64,000 nucleotides of DNA, from assembly GCA_041635475.1 (NCBI GenBank), contig JBFKVA010000003.1, positions 30,148 through 94,147 on the forward strand, given 5' to 3'. The translations under genes were made by a program, and so were the position numbers. The stretch comes from GCA-020352575 sp041635475 (GTDB lineage Bacteria > Actinomycetota > Acidimicrobiia > Spongiisociales > JAENVV01). The number at the start of each line of letters is the position of its first letter. Positions within the stretch are counted from its first letter, which is position 1. Under the pieces are notes generated by a model. That model was not told the origin of the DNA and ran no database searches. It worked only from the letters and a program-made list of their open reading frames with translations. Shown piece by piece: positions 63,914-64,000 of this stretch.

Positions 63914-64000
63914 ATGTCAGACCGGGTCATGGAGCACGCACGCGGCCCCGAGCGCCAGCTCCTCGGCCGGGGGTGGGCTCTCCTCAAGCGCCAGGTGTCC
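63914..64000 (+). CDS. start of a gene, cut by the window edge
   Basis: An ATG at 63914 with TAGCCT at 63901-63906 seven bases before it, the leaderless pattern. Only the first 29 codons (MSDRVMEHARGPERQLLGRG then WALLKRQVS) are in the window, too few to assign a family. The stretch is charged and not a signal peptide. Confidence 0.5.
   Translation, partial: MSDRVMEHARGPERQLLGRGWALLKRQVS

Overview
The window reads as one contiguous piece of chromosome from a very GC-rich, aerobic, probably uncultured actinobacterium. The best guess is class Acidimicrobiia or a close relative. This rests on GC-rich third codon positions, frequent GTG starts, a caa3-type oxidase whose subunit II carries its own cytochrome c, a box-type benzoyl-CoA pathway and the actinobacterial pair of an Arc/CopG-like protein with a DUF4097 protein. 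I see no phage, transposase, CRISPR array, rRNA or tRNA. About twenty genes start 6-10 bases after a TA-N3-T hexamer with no ribosome binding site between, so leaderless transcription looks common; I used this signature to choose starts. Genes inside operons usually overlap by ATGA, GTGA or TGATG. Layout: 1-5.7 kb holds an alpha/beta hydrolase, a two-helix membrane protein, a penicillin acylase and membrane proteins. 5.7-12.7 kb is a cytochrome oxidase cluster (ctaC with haem c, ctaD fused to a subunit IV-like tail, ctaE, a small subunit IV, ctaG, a lipoprotein), then a thioredoxin-like lipoprotein and divergent ctaB. 12.7-15.2 kb is an ABC exporter with a hydrolase. 15.3-20 kb carries boxB, boxC and a saccharopine-dehydrogenase-like gene. 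20-22 kb is selD-ndh, 22-24 kb an acyl-CoA dehydrogenase of glutaryl-CoA type plus a DMT exporter, 24-26.4 kb threonine catabolism (kbl-tdh). 26.4-29.1 kb has two exported proteins and the autoregulated-looking DUF4097 operon. 29.2-34.7 kb contains the succinylase lysine/DAP genes dapC, dapD and dapE, split by unrelated genes. 34.7-37 kb is a tungstate ABC transporter. 37.2-41.3 kb is gcvT-gcvP behind a tandem glycine riboswitch. 41.4-43.4 kb has a GNAT gene flanked by a short repeat of the moaA 3' end, and moaA. 43.4-45 kb is a CstR-like sulfur-sensing locus (repressor, rhodanese, TauE). 45-61.6 kb is a complete 14-gene nuoA-N operon with a MerB-like gene and a bactofilin-like membrane protein at its tail. 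The window ends with a secreted GH13 protein and the start of another gene. The most interesting item is selD. Its open frame appears to begin late, without the catalytic loop, but an in-frame TGA upstream restores a canonical G-U-A-C-K catalytic motif and a leaderless promoter precedes the new ATG, so selD itself is very probably a selenoprotein and conventional annotation would truncate it. Together with the tungstate transporter and moaA it suggests a selenium/tungsten-pterin enzyme (for example a formate dehydrogenase) elsewhere in the genome. Metabolically the genes combine aromatic acid and amino-acid catabolism (benzoyl-CoA, glutaryl-CoA, threonine to glycine to one-carbon units) with a full respiratory chain: NDH-1, NDH-2 and caa3 oxidase.
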